Shown piece by piece: positions 45,949 through 55,323 of a stretch of 64,000 bases of DNA. The stretch comes from Gemmata massiliana. GTDB lineage: Bacteria; Planctomycetota; Planctomycetia; Gemmatales; Gemmataceae. Every line of letters starts with the position of its first letter. Position 1 is the stretch's first letter. The notes under the pieces are model-generated. The model ran no database searches. It saw nothing but the letters and a program-made list of their open reading frames with translations, and had not been told where the DNA came from. The stretch is taken from NCBI GenBank assembly GCA_000531095.1, contig HG799471.1, forward strand, positions 67,050-131,049, written 5' to 3'. A program made the position numbers and the translations under genes.

Positions 45949-46709
45949 ATGACGAGCGAAGACGTGCTGGCTCCGGTCAGTGAAACCGAGGCGCTCCGGC
46001 AACAGTTACTTCAAGCCCAGAGGCTCAGCAGTGTCGGCGAACTCGCGTCCAGCATCGCGCACGAATTCAACAACATCCTCACCACCATCATCAACTCCGC
46101 GAAACTCGGGAGCCGGAACCAGAACCCGGCCGACAAACAGGTCGCGTTCGAGCGCATCGTGAAGGCCGGCCAGCGCGCCGCGGCGATCGCGGGCGGGATG
46201 CTCGGGTTCGCCCGCAAGGGTGCCACGCACCGCCAGCACTGCGACATCGCCCAACTGGTCGAAGAGGTGCTGATCCTCACCGACAAGGATCTGTCGAAGA
46301 ATCGCGTGCACGTGGAGACGAAGTTTCACGCGCGCCCGATGGCATGGGTAGTACCGGGGCACATCGAGCAGATCCTGGTAAACCTGATCCTGAACGCGCG
46401 CCAGGCGATGCCCAACGGCGGGCGGCTGAAGATCGAAGTGCGCGACAACACGGAGACCGATACGGCCGAAATCAAGGTGTCCGATACGGGTCTCGGCATC
46501 GCACCGGACCAGCTCCGGATGATCTTCGAGCCGTTCTACACCACCAAACAGCCCGACGAGTACGGTCGCGGTGGGACCGGCTTGGGGTTGAGCGTGTGTC
46601 GCCAGATCATCGAGCAGCACCAGGGCGCATTCGCGTCGAGAGCGTGGTCGGCAAGGGCTCGGCCTTCACCGTGAAGCTGCCGAAGCGCCTCATCGACGAC
46701 CCGGAATAA
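45949..46709 (+). CDS. Soluble histidine kinase, frameshifted near the end
   Basis: Starts at ATG 45949, with GAGGGGAGTGG just upstream; the frame extends further 5' without similarity. There are no membrane segments or sensor domain. A short coiled coil leads to the H-box LSSVGELASSIAHEFNNILT (phospho-acceptor His), a helical dimer region, the N-box ILVNLILNARQAMPNGG, G1 VSDTGLGIAPDQL, the F-box IFEPFYTTKQ and G2 GGTGLGLSVCRQI. The frame then breaks at CAGGGCGCATTCGCG (46621-46635); one added base restores IRVESVVGKGSAFTVKLPKR and the normal C-terminus (253 residues). No response regulator is adjacent. The signal must come from another protein. Confidence 0.84.
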
Positions 46710-46731
46710 GGTTTTTAGGCGTGTAAGAAAC

Positions 46732-46756
46732 GAACACGGGCACTAAGCCCGTGTTC
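46732..46756. terminator. Hairpin between convergent genes
   Basis: A perfect 10-base stem GAACACGGGC with loop ACTAA, after the histidine kinase stop. It may be a dispersed repeat. Confidence 0.55.
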
Positions 46757-46791
46757 CTGCTTTTGGGGATGTCTCGCATCTGACCGAACCT

Positions 46792-46820
46792 GGGACCGCG
46801 GGCAGGATGCCCGCGGTCCC
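46792..46820. terminator. Second hairpin between convergent genes
   Basis: A perfect 12-base stem GGGACCGCGGGC with loop AGGAT, 13 bases from the stop of the minus-strand GT39-like gene. Confidence 0.55.
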
Positions 46821-46832
46821 AGGGGGAAAATC

Positions 46833-48473
46833 TCAATCCTCGCCGATCTTCACGACGTGAACGATCGCGTTGTCTTTCGAGACGTTTTCCGGCCAGTGGT
46901 AGACGACGCGGGCGCCCGGTCGCGTGGCTTGCTCTTGAGCGAGTGGCAGCACCGGGAGCCGCGAGTGCGGCGTTCCGGCTTTGTTTTCCAGCACGATGTA
47001 CGTAGCGCGTGATTGGGGCGGGTTGTAGCCGTCCGGCCGGTAGAGCGTGCGCCCCGCGTACCACGCGGCCCAGCAGAACGGGTCGATGAGCGCCTCGTCG
47101 GACTTCATGTTGGCCGCGAGCCAGTGGCCCGCGTGCTTGTGTCCCACGCGGTTCGGGTGCATCGGTTTGAGCGCGAACGGGAGTGACGCGACGACCAGCG
47201 CGACTAACAACCCCGCCGCGGTGACGCGGACCCCGAGCCGTTCCACACGCGGGAAGATTTGTCCGATCCCGGTCGCGAGGAGCGGCAATCCCGCCGCGGC
47301 GAACGGGCACGCGAGCAGCGTGAGGAGCACCGTGTGCCGCTCGGACACGTACCCGACGCGGGTCGCGAGGTACAGCAGGATCAAGAAGTTACACGCGGCA
47401 ATGATGACCAGTACCCACGGCCCGGCTTCGGCCGCGAACCGCCGGCGCAGGGCCAGAATCGCTAAGAGAGCGAGCGGCCAAACGGCGTAGTTCGCGCTCT
47501 TGCTCACTTCCTTGAACACCGCCTGAACGCCCCAAACCGTTTTCGACTTCCCGCTACCCTTCTCGTCGTTCCACCACTCCGCGAACAGCGGTCCGGTGGC
47601 GGCCGTCGTCGGAGCGGCCACGGCGCCGTAGTGGATCTGACGCGCCGGCGCGAACGGGTTCAGCAACTCGTTCCCGGCCGGTTTGTGCGTGAGCTTCCCG
47701 ATGAGAACCATGTACGGCACGGCGACGAGACACATACCGATCACGAGCGCCGAGAGGCAGCCGAAGGCCCGGTCACGCGGCCACCGCCGCGCCAGCCCCA
47801 GCCAGAGCGCCACGGCCCCGGGGCCGGCGGCGATCATCAACCCTTCGGGGCGCACGAGGTAGCTCATCCCGGTCGCGAGACCGCACAGCAGGAACGCGCT
47901 AATGCGGGGAACCATCACCGCGCGAACCGCGAGTGCTACGGCAATGGTCGTTGAGAGCAGGTACACGCCTTCCGTGAGGCCGTCGCTGGTGATTCGCGCG
48001 GGGACCGGTAGCACCTGAAAGAGCAAGGCGGCGGCGAACCCGGTGTTCCGGCCGAACAGCATGCGCCCGATCAGGTACGTCGGGATCACGAGCAGGACGG
48101 CCGCGAGCGCGTTGGCGAGTTGTGCGGCGAGCAGCGCGCGGTCCGCAACGGGCGCGTCCGAAACGCAGCTCAACCCCTTATAAACGGCCAGGATCGCGAG
48201 CGGGTACCCGGGCGGGTGCTCCGACGTGCGGATCAGGTCAACCATGTTTTTCGGGCGCCCGTCCTCGTGCGGCACAGCCGAAGGTGTCTCGAAACACAGC
48301 GCCTGGCGCGCGAACCCGAGGCTGTCGCGGGCGGTCAGCGCGGTGTGCGCGAGGAGCCAGGCGTGGACCGCGACCGCGACCAACACGAGCGCCGCCAGAC
48401 GGAGGTAGTCCGGGCCGAACAGGGACCGCTCCCGGGCGACTGCTTCCAGACGTCCACCGACTGAGGAACTCAT
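46833..48473 (-). CDS. Multi-pass GT39-like membrane glycosyltransferase
   Basis: 546 residues with about ten to twelve membrane helices (YLRLAALVLVAVAVHAWLLA, LANALAAVLLVIPTYLIGRM, LVIGMCLVAVPYMVLI, LLALVVASLPFAL). The first outer loop has the arrangement of PMT/ArnT-like transferases (TARDSLGFARQAL, SEHPPGYPLAILAVY), where an Asp and the HPPGYP motif are typical. A soluble C-terminal region follows (GHKHAGHWLAANMKSDEALI, IDPFCWAAWYAGRTLY). It probably moves a sugar from a polyprenyl-phosphate donor onto a lipid or protein at the outer face of the inner membrane. It differs from the cut-off GT39 gene at the left edge. No partner genes adjoin. Confidence 0.82.
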   Translation of the reverse strand: MSSSVGGRLEAVARERSLFGPDYLRLAALVLVAVAVHAWLLAHTALTARDSLGFARQALCFETPSAVPHEDGRPKNMVDLIRTSEHPPGYPLAILAVYKGLSCVSDAPVADRALLAAQLANALAAVLLVIPTYLIGRMLFGRNTGFAAALLFQVLPVPARITSDGLTEGVYLLSTTIAVALAVRAVMVPRISAFLLCGLATGMSYLVRPEGLMIAAGPGAVALWLGLARRWPRDRAFGCLSALVIGMCLVAVPYMVLIGKLTHKPAGNELLNPFAPARQIHYGAVAAPTTAATGPLFAEWWNDEKGSGKSKTVWGVQAVFKEVSKSANYAVWPLALLAILALRRRFAAEAGPWVLVIIAACNFLILLYLATRVGYVSERHTVLLTLLACPFAAAGLPLLATGIGQIFPRVERLGVRVTAAGLLVALVVASLPFALKPMHPNRVGHKHAGHWLAANMKSDEALIDPFCWAAWYAGRTLYRPDGYNPPQSRATYIVLENKAGTPHSRLPVLPLAQEQATRPGARVVYHWPENVSKDNAIVHVVKIGED

Positions 48474-48637
48474 CTGCTGCGCTCCGTAGGCCGCGCAATT
48501 CGCGCCGGCGGACGATAGGCAAACTGCGCCGGCCCGTCAAGCCGGAGCGCGGGGCGGTAGCAGAGCGGACTTGCGAGATAGGAGGGCCGTGGATAATCAG
48601 GTGAGACGATTCGTGGGCAGACACTTGAGGTACACAC

Positions 48638-49123
48638 ATGCGCCTCTCGCTCAGTTTGATCGTACTGTTCGGAATGATCGGTTCTGCGCCAGCGGCCGAT
48701 CAACCAGTTCCTCCGGGACTGGTGAAACGGGACACACTGAAGCAACTTGAGGGAATCTGGGTTCTGAAGTCCGCCAGTGCGTCCACTCCAGAGGGCGTAC
48801 TTATGGCGAAACTCGATACCCCAAACGCCCCGAAACTGGGGCTCCAAATCAAAGATGGTTACCAGATCATGATGAGTGACGGGAAGCCGTCTCCAACCCA
48901 GCCCCCCAAGCTCGAATTGGGGTCGGAGGCCGAATGCCTGTATATGCTTGGTAAGCCGGAGCAGAAGCCGTTCAAAGTTCGCTTTAAGCTCGAAGGCGAC
49001 ACGCTCGTAATTGTTCAGGATATGTCATTTCAGGAAGAGTGCCCTGAATCGTTCGACCCGGAGAAAGGGCGAAATCGAGGTCGTCGAGTGCTCACATTCA
49101 CTCGTGAGCCACAGAAGCCGTAG
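48638..49123 (+). CDS. Small exported TIGR03067-like protein
   Basis: 161 residues with a signal peptide (MRLSLSLIVLFGMIGSAPAA). The mature part starts DTLKQLEGIWVLKSASAST, the LQGxW-type opening of planctomycete TIGR03067/lipocalin-like domains, then FKVRFKLEGDTLVIVQDMS, and ends in the usual charged tail. Such proteins are numerous in Gemmata relatives; the ligand is unknown. Stands alone, divergent from the GT39-like gene. Confidence 0.72.
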   Translation: MRLSLSLIVLFGMIGSAPAADQPVPPGLVKRDTLKQLEGIWVLKSASASTPEGVLMAKLDTPNAPKLGLQIKDGYQIMMSDGKPSPTQPPKLELGSEAECLYMLGKPEQKPFKVRFKLEGDTLVIVQDMSFQEECPESFDPEKGRNRGRRVLTFTREPQKP

Positions 49124-49307
49124 TTGCACCCGCGGGGTGTAGCCGGATACAGAAGCGCGAAGTTGCTTGTACCCTGTTCGGCGCTTGGTTACGCTAACAT
49201 TATTCCCGTGGTTGATTTAGCTCGTCGCTCTGCGACAGGACGATGTTGCGTCGTCCGAGCACACTCCGCCGCACTCATCGCGGGGAACGCTGTTCCAGCA
49301 CCACTAT

Positions 49308-49392
49308 CCGAGTAATTAACCGGAGGCCTTGAGCGGTCTGGAACGACCCCGCGGATCGTGGTTCCGCTCAAGGCCTCCGGTTAATTACTCGG
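49308..49392. repeat. Perfect 29-base inverted repeat
   Basis: Arms 49308-49336 and 49364-49392, exactly complementary, carrying TTAACCGGAGGCCTTGAGCG, with 27 spacer bases. It lies in a 388-base gap (49124-49511) with no gene. Unlike the other families, the arm ends are AT-rich (AGTAATTAA), which suggests a different miniature element. Confidence 0.85.
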
Positions 49393-49447
49393 GCGTTGCT
49401 GTGAGCGTTCCGCACCTCAGGTTGGGAAGTAAACAACACGGGAATAC

Positions 49448-49477
49448 CGCGGGCCGGGGAGCAATTCCCGGCCCGCG
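49448..49477 (-). terminator. Terminator-like hairpin after rmlD
   Basis: Stem CGCGGGCCGGG / CCCGGCCCGCG with loop GAGCAATT, 35 bases beyond the rmlD stop on its strand. Confidence 0.6.
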
Positions 49478-49511
49478 TCGTTGCGCAGGAAAAGTCGCTG
49501 CGTGCGAGGGG

Positions 49512-50384
49512 TTAACTGTTGCGGGCCTGTCGTTCGTTCAGATAAGCCGCGAGCGCTTCGCTCCACGGGCGCGGGGTGGAAACGCCGTGGGTTGTGAGTT
49601 TCGCGGTCGAAAGGACGCTGTACGGTGGGCGCTGCGCGGGGGCGCTGAATTCCGCGCTCGTGATCGGCGTAAGGTCGGCGTGTAGCCCGCTTTGGCGGAA
49701 GATCTCCGCCGCGAGTTGGTACCAAGTACACGCACCACTGTTGGTTACGTGGAAGAGGCCCGTCGCATTGCGTTCGAGGAGTTGAACGGTGGCATCGGCT
49801 ACGTCTGCGGTGTAACTCGGTGTGCAGTGCTGGTCGTTTACTACGCGCAGAGGTTTTCCCTGTTTCGCGATTCGCAGCATTGTCTCGACGAAGTTCCCAC
49901 CTTTCCCGCCGCTGCCCCAGACGCCGTACAGCCCGCACGTGCGAATCACGAGATTGCCCGGCGCCGCAGCGCGCACGACGAACTCACCCGTGAGCTTGCT
50001 CAGCCCATAAACGCTCACCGGCCCAGGGGCATCGTCCTCACTCAATGGCGTGGTTCGATCGGCATCGAGACCGAACACGTAGTCGGTGCTGAAGTGAACT
50101 AGTTTCGCGTTGGCAGTGCCGCACGCCGCGGCCAGTTCCCGGACGCCCCACGCATTGACCGCGAACGCCACCTCTGGCTCGGATTCGGCTTTGTCCACCA
50201 AGTTGTACGCCGCGCAGTTCACGAACACGTCGGGTCGCAGATCGGCAACTGCGGGCGCGATTGTACCGGGCCGGGCGAGGTCGATCTCGGCACGCGACAA
50301 CGGGACGACTTCCCCCAACGCGGCGAGGCGCGGGCACAGGTCGCGCCCGAGTTGCCCGGCCGCGCCCAGAACGGCGATCTTCAT
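49512..50384 (-). CDS. rfbD: dTDP-4-dehydrorhamnose reductase
   Basis: 290 residues of the extended short-chain dehydrogenase type: MKIAVLGAAGQLGRDLCPRL (GxxGxxG NADPH loop), VFVNCAAYNLVDKAESEPEV (a Cys replaces the more usual Ala), VHFSTDYVFGLDAD, the catalytic VYGLSKLTGE (YxxxK) and LVIRTCGLYGVWG. It performs the last step of dTDP-L-rhamnose synthesis, feeding cell-surface polysaccharide. The other rml genes are not in the window, so it is separated from its pathway here. Between two hairpins, likely a single-gene unit. Confidence 0.9.
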   Translation of the reverse strand: MKIAVLGAAGQLGRDLCPRLAALGEVVPLSRAEIDLARPGTIAPAVADLRPDVFVNCAAYNLVDKAESEPEVAFAVNAWGVRELAAACGTANAKLVHFSTDYVFGLDADRTTPLSEDDAPGPVSVYGLSKLTGEFVVRAAAPGNLVIRTCGLYGVWGSGGKGGNFVETMLRIAKQGKPLRVVNDQHCTPSYTADVADATVQLLERNATGLFHVTNSGACTWYQLAAEIFRQSGLHADLTPITSAEFSAPAQRPPYSVLSTAKLTTHGVSTPRPWSEALAAYLNERQARNS

Positions 50385-50450
50385 TGAGGGAACTCCCGCG
50401 GGTCCAGGGTTTTCGCCCCAGACGTTCTTGATCTGTTGGTAGAAACGAAA

Positions 50451-50474
50451 CCGCCCGGCGCGGGGGCCGGGCGG
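50451..50474 (-). terminator. Terminator-like hairpin before rmlD
   Basis: Stem CCGCCCGGC / GCCGGGCGG between the stop of the DUF6263-like gene and the rmlD start, both on the minus strand. Confidence 0.55.
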
Positions 50475-50497
50475 GTGTGGTCGCGTTCGCGCGAACG

Positions 50498-51526
50498 TTA
50501 CTTCGGCGGCGCCGGGGGCGTTACGGGAGCGACCGGCTTTTCGAGGTAGCTCTTGTCCTGCGTCTTGATGACCGTCTTCTGCTCTTGGGTCAGTTCCACC
50601 CGCGTGTCGGTCCCGCCGATCACGACGACGAGGTCACCCTTCAGGCCGATGTTGATCTCGGCGGACTCGATGCGCTTGGCTTTCGGGTCGTAGATCACCG
50701 TGCCCTTGCTCTTGGCCGGGTCGCTGGTCAGCTTGCTGCCCTCCTTGATGCGGAACAGCAGGCCTTCCGGGTTCTCCTTCGGCGCGGTGTAGACGATCAC
50801 GGTCTCGACTTCGAGCTTGTCCTTGTCCTTGTCGACGCCCGCGTACTTCAGCTTGTAGGTGAGCTCGTAGCTGCCGATCGGCCCGAGGTTCAGGTTGGTC
50901 TTCTTCTCCCACGAGTCGCCGACCTTCTTCGCCCCGTCCGGGAACAGCTTGGCGGTCGGGTCCACCATTTCCTTGAGGGCGTCGTCGGTCATCACCTTCT
51001 TGAGCAGGGCGTCCATCTGCTGGTTGCCGGCGCCGAGCTTCTTGACGAAGTCGTCCTTGCCTTCGACCTTTTCGACCTTGTAGTTCTTGCCCAGGGTGGC
51101 GGTGAACTCGCTGTCCTTCAGGCTCTTGAAGAACTCGACCAGGCCGGGGTTACCCGCGGCGCCCGAGGTTTCGTTCTTCGAGGAGTAGTTGATCGGGTTA
51201 CCGGAGATGTCGATGTTCATCTCCAGCCCCTCGATCTTCTGCTTCACCGTCCACTTGGTGAACTCTTCCTTCCCCTCCGGAACCTTTTCTTCCTTGATCG
51301 GGGTCCACTGGTACCAGAAGACGCTCTTCTGCTTCTGGGTGAGGTCCTGGCCCTGCACCTTGATGATCTGGGTGACTTCGGTCGTCACTTCCTGGTAGTA
51401 CGGGGTGTATTTGCCGTCCTTGTCCTTGGCGCCGAAGTTCAGCTCGAACTTGCGGTCCTGCGCGCCGACGAGGGCGGCAATGGTAACGCCCAGGAGCGCG
51501 GCAACGACGAAGCGGGTGCGGAGCAC
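50498..51526 (-). CDS. Exported DUF6263-like protein
   Basis: 342 residues. A GTG at 51526 with AGGAGA six bases upstream is chosen over the longer frame (start 51616), since it gives a signal peptide directly (RFVVAALLGVTIAALVGA). The mature protein is Lys-rich and beta-rich (QDRKFELNFGAKDKDGKYTP, WTPIKEEKVPEGKEEFTKW, DALLKKVMTDDALKEMVDPT, FPDGAKKVGDSWEKKTNLNL). This pattern, including the PxxxVxxGDSW-like segment, is seen in DUF6263-type planctomycete proteins. A Pro-rich tail ends it (PVAPVTPPAPPK). Role unknown; envelope location inferred. Confidence 0.78.
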   Translation of the reverse strand: MLRTRFVVAALLGVTIAALVGAQDRKFELNFGAKDKDGKYTPYYQEVTTEVTQIIKVQGQDLTQKQKSVFWYQWTPIKEEKVPEGKEEFTKWTVKQKIEGLEMNIDISGNPINYSSKNETSGAAGNPGLVEFFKSLKDSEFTATLGKNYKVEKVEGKDDFVKKLGAGNQQMDALLKKVMTDDALKEMVDPTAKLFPDGAKKVGDSWEKKTNLNLGPIGSYELTYKLKYAGVDKDKDKLEVETVIVYTAPKENPEGLLFRIKEGSKLTSDPAKSKGTVIYDPKAKRIESAEINIGLKGDLVVVIGGTDTRVELTQEQKTVIKTQDKSYLEKPVAPVTPPAPPK

Positions 51527-51932
51527 GGATGATCTCCTACGGGCCGGAATCCCCGGCACGGCCGGGACAACGGATTGACGTTCCGGTTGTTCTACCCGCA
51601 CCGCCGGGGGAAGCAAGTGTGTTGGAGAAAACGGTGTTGCCGCTCGTCGAACGTGCTTGAGCGGTCCGCGAACTCGCCTTCCGCCGCGCCGCGGATTGTG
51701 TCACACTTCCGATCCGAAATGCTCATTCGCAAGCCGTTGTGGGAAGACACGGGCGTTCTCTGTGTTCAACCGCTGCGGGCGTTTGGTTTGAAATTCATGG
51801 CGCCTCCGGCCCGTGCGGGCGCGCCCACGGGCCCGGGCCCCGTGCCACGAGGTGTTGGATTGGTACGGCGACAGGTCCGGTGGTTCGGTCTGGTACAGTG
51901 AGGTGTCGCATTTCGTCATGGAGGCGCTCAAC
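51527..51932. other. Intergenic region between divergent genes
   Basis: About 400 bases. Promoters for the DUF6263-like gene and for the binding-protein/kinase pair are expected. A GC-rich palindromic patch lies near 51805-51845 (GGCCCGTGCGGG, CCCACGGGCC). No gene seen. Confidence 0.4.
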
Positions 51933-53564
51933 ATGCAACGGCGCGGGCCGCTCGTTCTGGGCGTACTGATCGTGATCCTGGTCAGCGCCTGGCTGCTGGG
52001 CCGGTCCGGGTGGTTCGACTCGAAGGTCGCCGAACCGCGCCCGGTGCCGAGCGGCGACCAGGAGATCGCGTGGCTGCACATCCCCACGTCCACCGATACG
52101 TGGGAGAACTTCGTGTGGGGGATGAAGCGCGCGGAGATGAGCACGGTCCCGTCCGGGCTGCGCGTGGACGACTCCCGGGCGTTCCCGACCCGCACGACCG
52201 CGGTGCCAGAGGTGGTGCTCTCGCGCGACGGGTTCGCGGGGAAGATCCGCGTGCGCTGGTACAAGGTGACCAACTATGCGCCGACCACGGCGTGGATCAA
52301 GGCGCTAGCGGCCCGCACCCCGGTCCCGCTCGCGATCGTCGGCGGGTGGTCCAGCGACCGCGCGCGCGAACTCGCTGAAGCGATGGCCGGGGTGGAATGG
52401 CCCGGCCAGAAGCCGCTCCTGCTGCTCTCCACCGCGACCGCCGATTTCGTGTACCCGGACAAAGAGGGCGAGAACTACCAGGCCGATTATCAGCCGCCCA
52501 AGCTCATCGAACTCTACGACCGCTCGTACCGGTTCTGCTTCACGAACAAGCAGATGGCCGCGGCGGTCACGGACTTTGTGTTCAGCGACGCGACACTCCG
52601 CCCCGGACCCGCGGTGTGGCCCGGGCTGCGTGCCGTTCCCGGCGCGTCGGGGGGCGGGTGGGCGATGCTGCCCTGGTTGGCGGAACTCGCCGGCGAAGCC
52701 CAGCGGGTTCAGGCGTTCGCGGTTTCGTGGAAGGACGACCCGTACTCGCTCGACTTGGCCCTCCAGTTCCGCGAGTCGATCGCCGAGCAAGGCACCATCC
52801 CGGGGCGCCCGCGCCTCGGGGTCGAATCGAACCTCGTGCCGTTCAGCGCCGGTCGGTTCGCGCGCCCGAATCCCTACGAAGCGCATATCGTCGACCACAT
52901 GCTCGCGCACCCGCACTTCCCGAAGCGCGGCGAGCGCACGGTTCTGGTGATCCCCACCGTCACGGCCCCCGCACGGCGGGTACTGGGGGCGCTGGCCCAG
53001 GGTAACCCTGGTGCCGCTCGGCGCCTCGTCGCGGTGACAGGGGACGGCATCCCCGTAAACGCCCTGTTCCGCGACGGCGAGTTCGCGTGGCCCGTGCGCT
53101 CGGTACCGATCCCACTGGTCCTGTTCACGCACACTAACCCGTTCGACTGGGACGAACCCAACGACCCGCCCCCGCCCCCGGGGTACGAACTCGCTCCACC
53201 CACGAAACCCGGCGAAGTGAAAAACAGCACCGAGGACATCCAACTGTTCTCGTCGCTCGTGCGCACGGTCGCGCGCAGCTCGTACCCCGAGGGCTCCGGG
53301 CACGTGATCGACGGGCCGGACGCGCTCGCCGCGGGGTTCCGGGCGCTCGCGCCGACGTTCTTCGACCCGTCCGGGAACCGCCTCAGCGGGTCCGGGGAGC
53401 ACGTCGTCGTGCTGCGCCCGACGGCCCGGGTCGAGGGCGTGGTCACTTACCCGGACGCGGAACTCGAGGTGTGGACGCGGAAACCGGGCGTGGGCTGGGA
53501 CCGCATCCGCTCGCGCCCGGTCGTTCAGACGGTGCGCCCGACCGACGCGGGGCCGGGCGATTAG
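51933..53564 (+). CDS. Membrane-anchored periplasmic-binding-like protein
   Basis: 543 residues. GGAGG at 51920-51924, eight bases before ATG 51933, sets the start. One N-terminal anchor (LVLGVLIVILVSAWLLG) leads to a large extracytoplasmic part. Alternating alpha/beta segments (VPLAIVGGWSSDRARELAEA, RVQAFAVSWKDDPYSLDLAL, TVLVIPTVTAPARRVLGALA) recall the two-lobed type I periplasmic-binding or receptor-ligand fold. The C-terminus is beta-rich and Pro-rich. The sensor kinase gene starts 58 bases later, so this may capture a ligand and signal through that kinase, by analogy with two-component systems that use binding proteins. The fold call is tentative. Confidence 0.68.
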   Translation: MQRRGPLVLGVLIVILVSAWLLGRSGWFDSKVAEPRPVPSGDQEIAWLHIPTSTDTWENFVWGMKRAEMSTVPSGLRVDDSRAFPTRTTAVPEVVLSRDGFAGKIRVRWYKVTNYAPTTAWIKALAARTPVPLAIVGGWSSDRARELAEAMAGVEWPGQKPLLLLSTATADFVYPDKEGENYQADYQPPKLIELYDRSYRFCFTNKQMAAAVTDFVFSDATLRPGPAVWPGLRAVPGASGGGWAMLPWLAELAGEAQRVQAFAVSWKDDPYSLDLALQFRESIAEQGTIPGRPRLGVESNLVPFSAGRFARPNPYEAHIVDHMLAHPHFPKRGERTVLVIPTVTAPARRVLGALAQGNPGAARRLVAVTGDGIPVNALFRDGEFAWPVRSVPIPLVLFTHTNPFDWDEPNDPPPPPGYELAPPTKPGEVKNSTEDIQLFSSLVRTVARSSYPEGSGHVIDGPDALAAGFRALAPTFFDPSGNRLSGSGEHVVVLRPTARVEGVVTYPDAELEVWTRKPGVGWDRIRSRPVVQTVRPTDAGPGD

Positions 53565-53622
53565 CCGTTGTGTGGTGTTGCGTGTATTCGACCCCTGAAG
53601 GAATCTATCCACGGAATTCGGT

Positions 53623-55323
53623 ATGAGTTCTTCCGCGCTTGATGCGCCGCGGTTCCCGGTCTGGCGGTACGTGGGTCGGCTCCTGCCGCTTGCGGTGCTG
53701 TGGGGCGTACTGGTCGGGTTGCTCGCGTGGCTCCTCGCGACGCGCGCGAATTGGGGCGAGGAGTCCGACCGCGCAGACGTGCGCGAGTGGCTCGACAACA
53801 CGCGCGTGTTCCGCAAGACGCTCGCCGAGTTGGTGCGGGAGTACGTCGACCTGCACGACACCGAGGAGCGCGGCCCGGACCACGGCGACCGGGTGAAGAA
53901 CAAGCGCGCGGAACTCGAAGAGCACCTGCGCGCGATGGTCGAGCCGACGCGCATGTACACGGGACAGCTCCCGCTGTTCCCGAACGTGTACGCGCTCGAA
54001 ATCGAGTTTTCCGGGGTGACCGGGGCCGGCGCGCGCCCCATCGAGCCGATCGTCTGGACGTCGCCCAAACCGCGCCCCGGCGGGTCCGCGAAGGCGCAGC
54101 TCCGCACGCTCGATTTCGAGCCGCCCCTGGACCGCCCGGTCGCCCGCGCGCGTGTCCGCTGCGTGTACCAGCTCCACTCGTTCAACCGGATGCAGAAGCA
54201 GCAGGACGAGTTCCGCTTCTGGCAGACGGTCGCGACGGGTGTTCTGGTCCCCACCACGCTGATCGCGGTGTTCGTCGTGGGACGGTTCGTGCGGCGCGAA
54301 CAGGCGCGCGAACTGGAGAAGTGGCGCGCGGCGGCCGAGGCCGAGCACCGGGAGCGGGATCTGCTCGCCGCCCAGGTCGAGCGCGAACTGATCGAGCGCA
54401 GCTTGCTCGAAGCCCGCGTGAAGCAGCAGGAATTGGAGCGGTCGAGCGAGGAACTCGGCCGCAAGTTACTCGAACAGGAACTCGCGGCGGCGAAACTCAC
54501 CAACCGCGCGGCCGAGGCCGAGCGCGAGGCGCTGGAGATGAAGTCGCAGCTCTACGCGAGCATCGGCATCATGGCCGGGAGCTACGCGCACAACATCAAG
54601 AACCTGCTCGTGCGGCCCAACGACCTCATCACGCGGTGTATGGAAGCGGCCGGCAACACCGAACAGCACGGGATGCTGGAAGAGGTGAAGTCCACGCTCG
54701 GCACGGTCACCGAGCGCCTGCAGCAGATCCTGCGCACCGTGCGGCGCGACCCGGCGAACGCCGAGGTCACGCAGGTGGACGTGTACGCGCTGTTCCGCGA
54801 GACGCAGCGCACGTGGGCCGAAATGGGGCGCGACAAGTGGAAGGTCGCAGTGTCGATGGACGTTCCGCCCGGGGCCGCGCTGGTGACGGGCGATTTGTCA
54901 CACATGCAGCAGGCGGTCGAGAACCTCGTGTTCAACGCGCGCGACGCGACGTTCGAGATGCGGAACTACCTGCGCGACGAGGCCAAGCGCGAAACCGACC
55001 CGACCGCGCGCCGGCACAAGCTCCTCGAAGCGGCGAGTTGGAAGGGCGAGATTCACCTGACCGCGCACCGCGACGGGGAACACGTCGTTTTGGAAGTCCG
55101 CGACAACGGTATCGGGATGACGGACGAGGTGCGCCGGAACTGTCTGAAAACGCACTTCACCACGAAGCGCGACAACGCGCTCTACGAGGGCTACAGCGCC
55201 GGCATGGGGCTCGGTCTGTCGTTCGTGGCGATGGTGCTCGAGCACCACGGCGGTTCGCTGGAGATCGACTCCGCCCCGCTCCGCGGAACGACCTTCCGCG
55301 TGCGGTTCCCGGTTGTGAAGTGA
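53623..55323 (+). CDS. Membrane sensor histidine kinase
   Basis: 566 residues. Two membrane helices (LPLAVLWGVLVGLLAWLLAT and ATGVLVPTTLIAVFVVGRFV) enclose an extracytoplasmic domain of about 160 residues. A long coiled coil follows (REQARELEKWRAAAEAEHRE to about 310), then the H-box ASIGIMAGSYAHNIKNLLVR, where His precedes NIKN. The ATPase domain has the N-box QAVENLVFNARDATFEMRN, G1 EVRDNGIGMTDEV, FTTKRD and G2 GMGLGLSFVAMVLEHHGGSL. It is probably operonic with the binding-like protein upstream. No response regulator is next to it. Its TGA stop (55321-55323) lies inside a family A repeat arm. Confidence 0.88.
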   Translation: MSSSALDAPRFPVWRYVGRLLPLAVLWGVLVGLLAWLLATRANWGEESDRADVREWLDNTRVFRKTLAELVREYVDLHDTEERGPDHGDRVKNKRAELEEHLRAMVEPTRMYTGQLPLFPNVYALEIEFSGVTGAGARPIEPIVWTSPKPRPGGSAKAQLRTLDFEPPLDRPVARARVRCVYQLHSFNRMQKQQDEFRFWQTVATGVLVPTTLIAVFVVGRFVRREQARELEKWRAAAEAEHRERDLLAAQVERELIERSLLEARVKQQELERSSEELGRKLLEQELAAAKLTNRAAEAEREALEMKSQLYASIGIMAGSYAHNIKNLLVRPNDLITRCMEAAGNTEQHGMLEEVKSTLGTVTERLQQILRTVRRDPANAEVTQVDVYALFRETQRTWAEMGRDKWKVAVSMDVPPGAALVTGDLSHMQQAVENLVFNARDATFEMRNYLRDEAKRETDPTARRHKLLEAASWKGEIHLTAHRDGEHVVLEVRDNGIGMTDEVRRNCLKTHFTTKRDNALYEGYSAGMGLGLSFVAMVLEHHGGSLEIDSAPLRGTTFRVRFPVVK

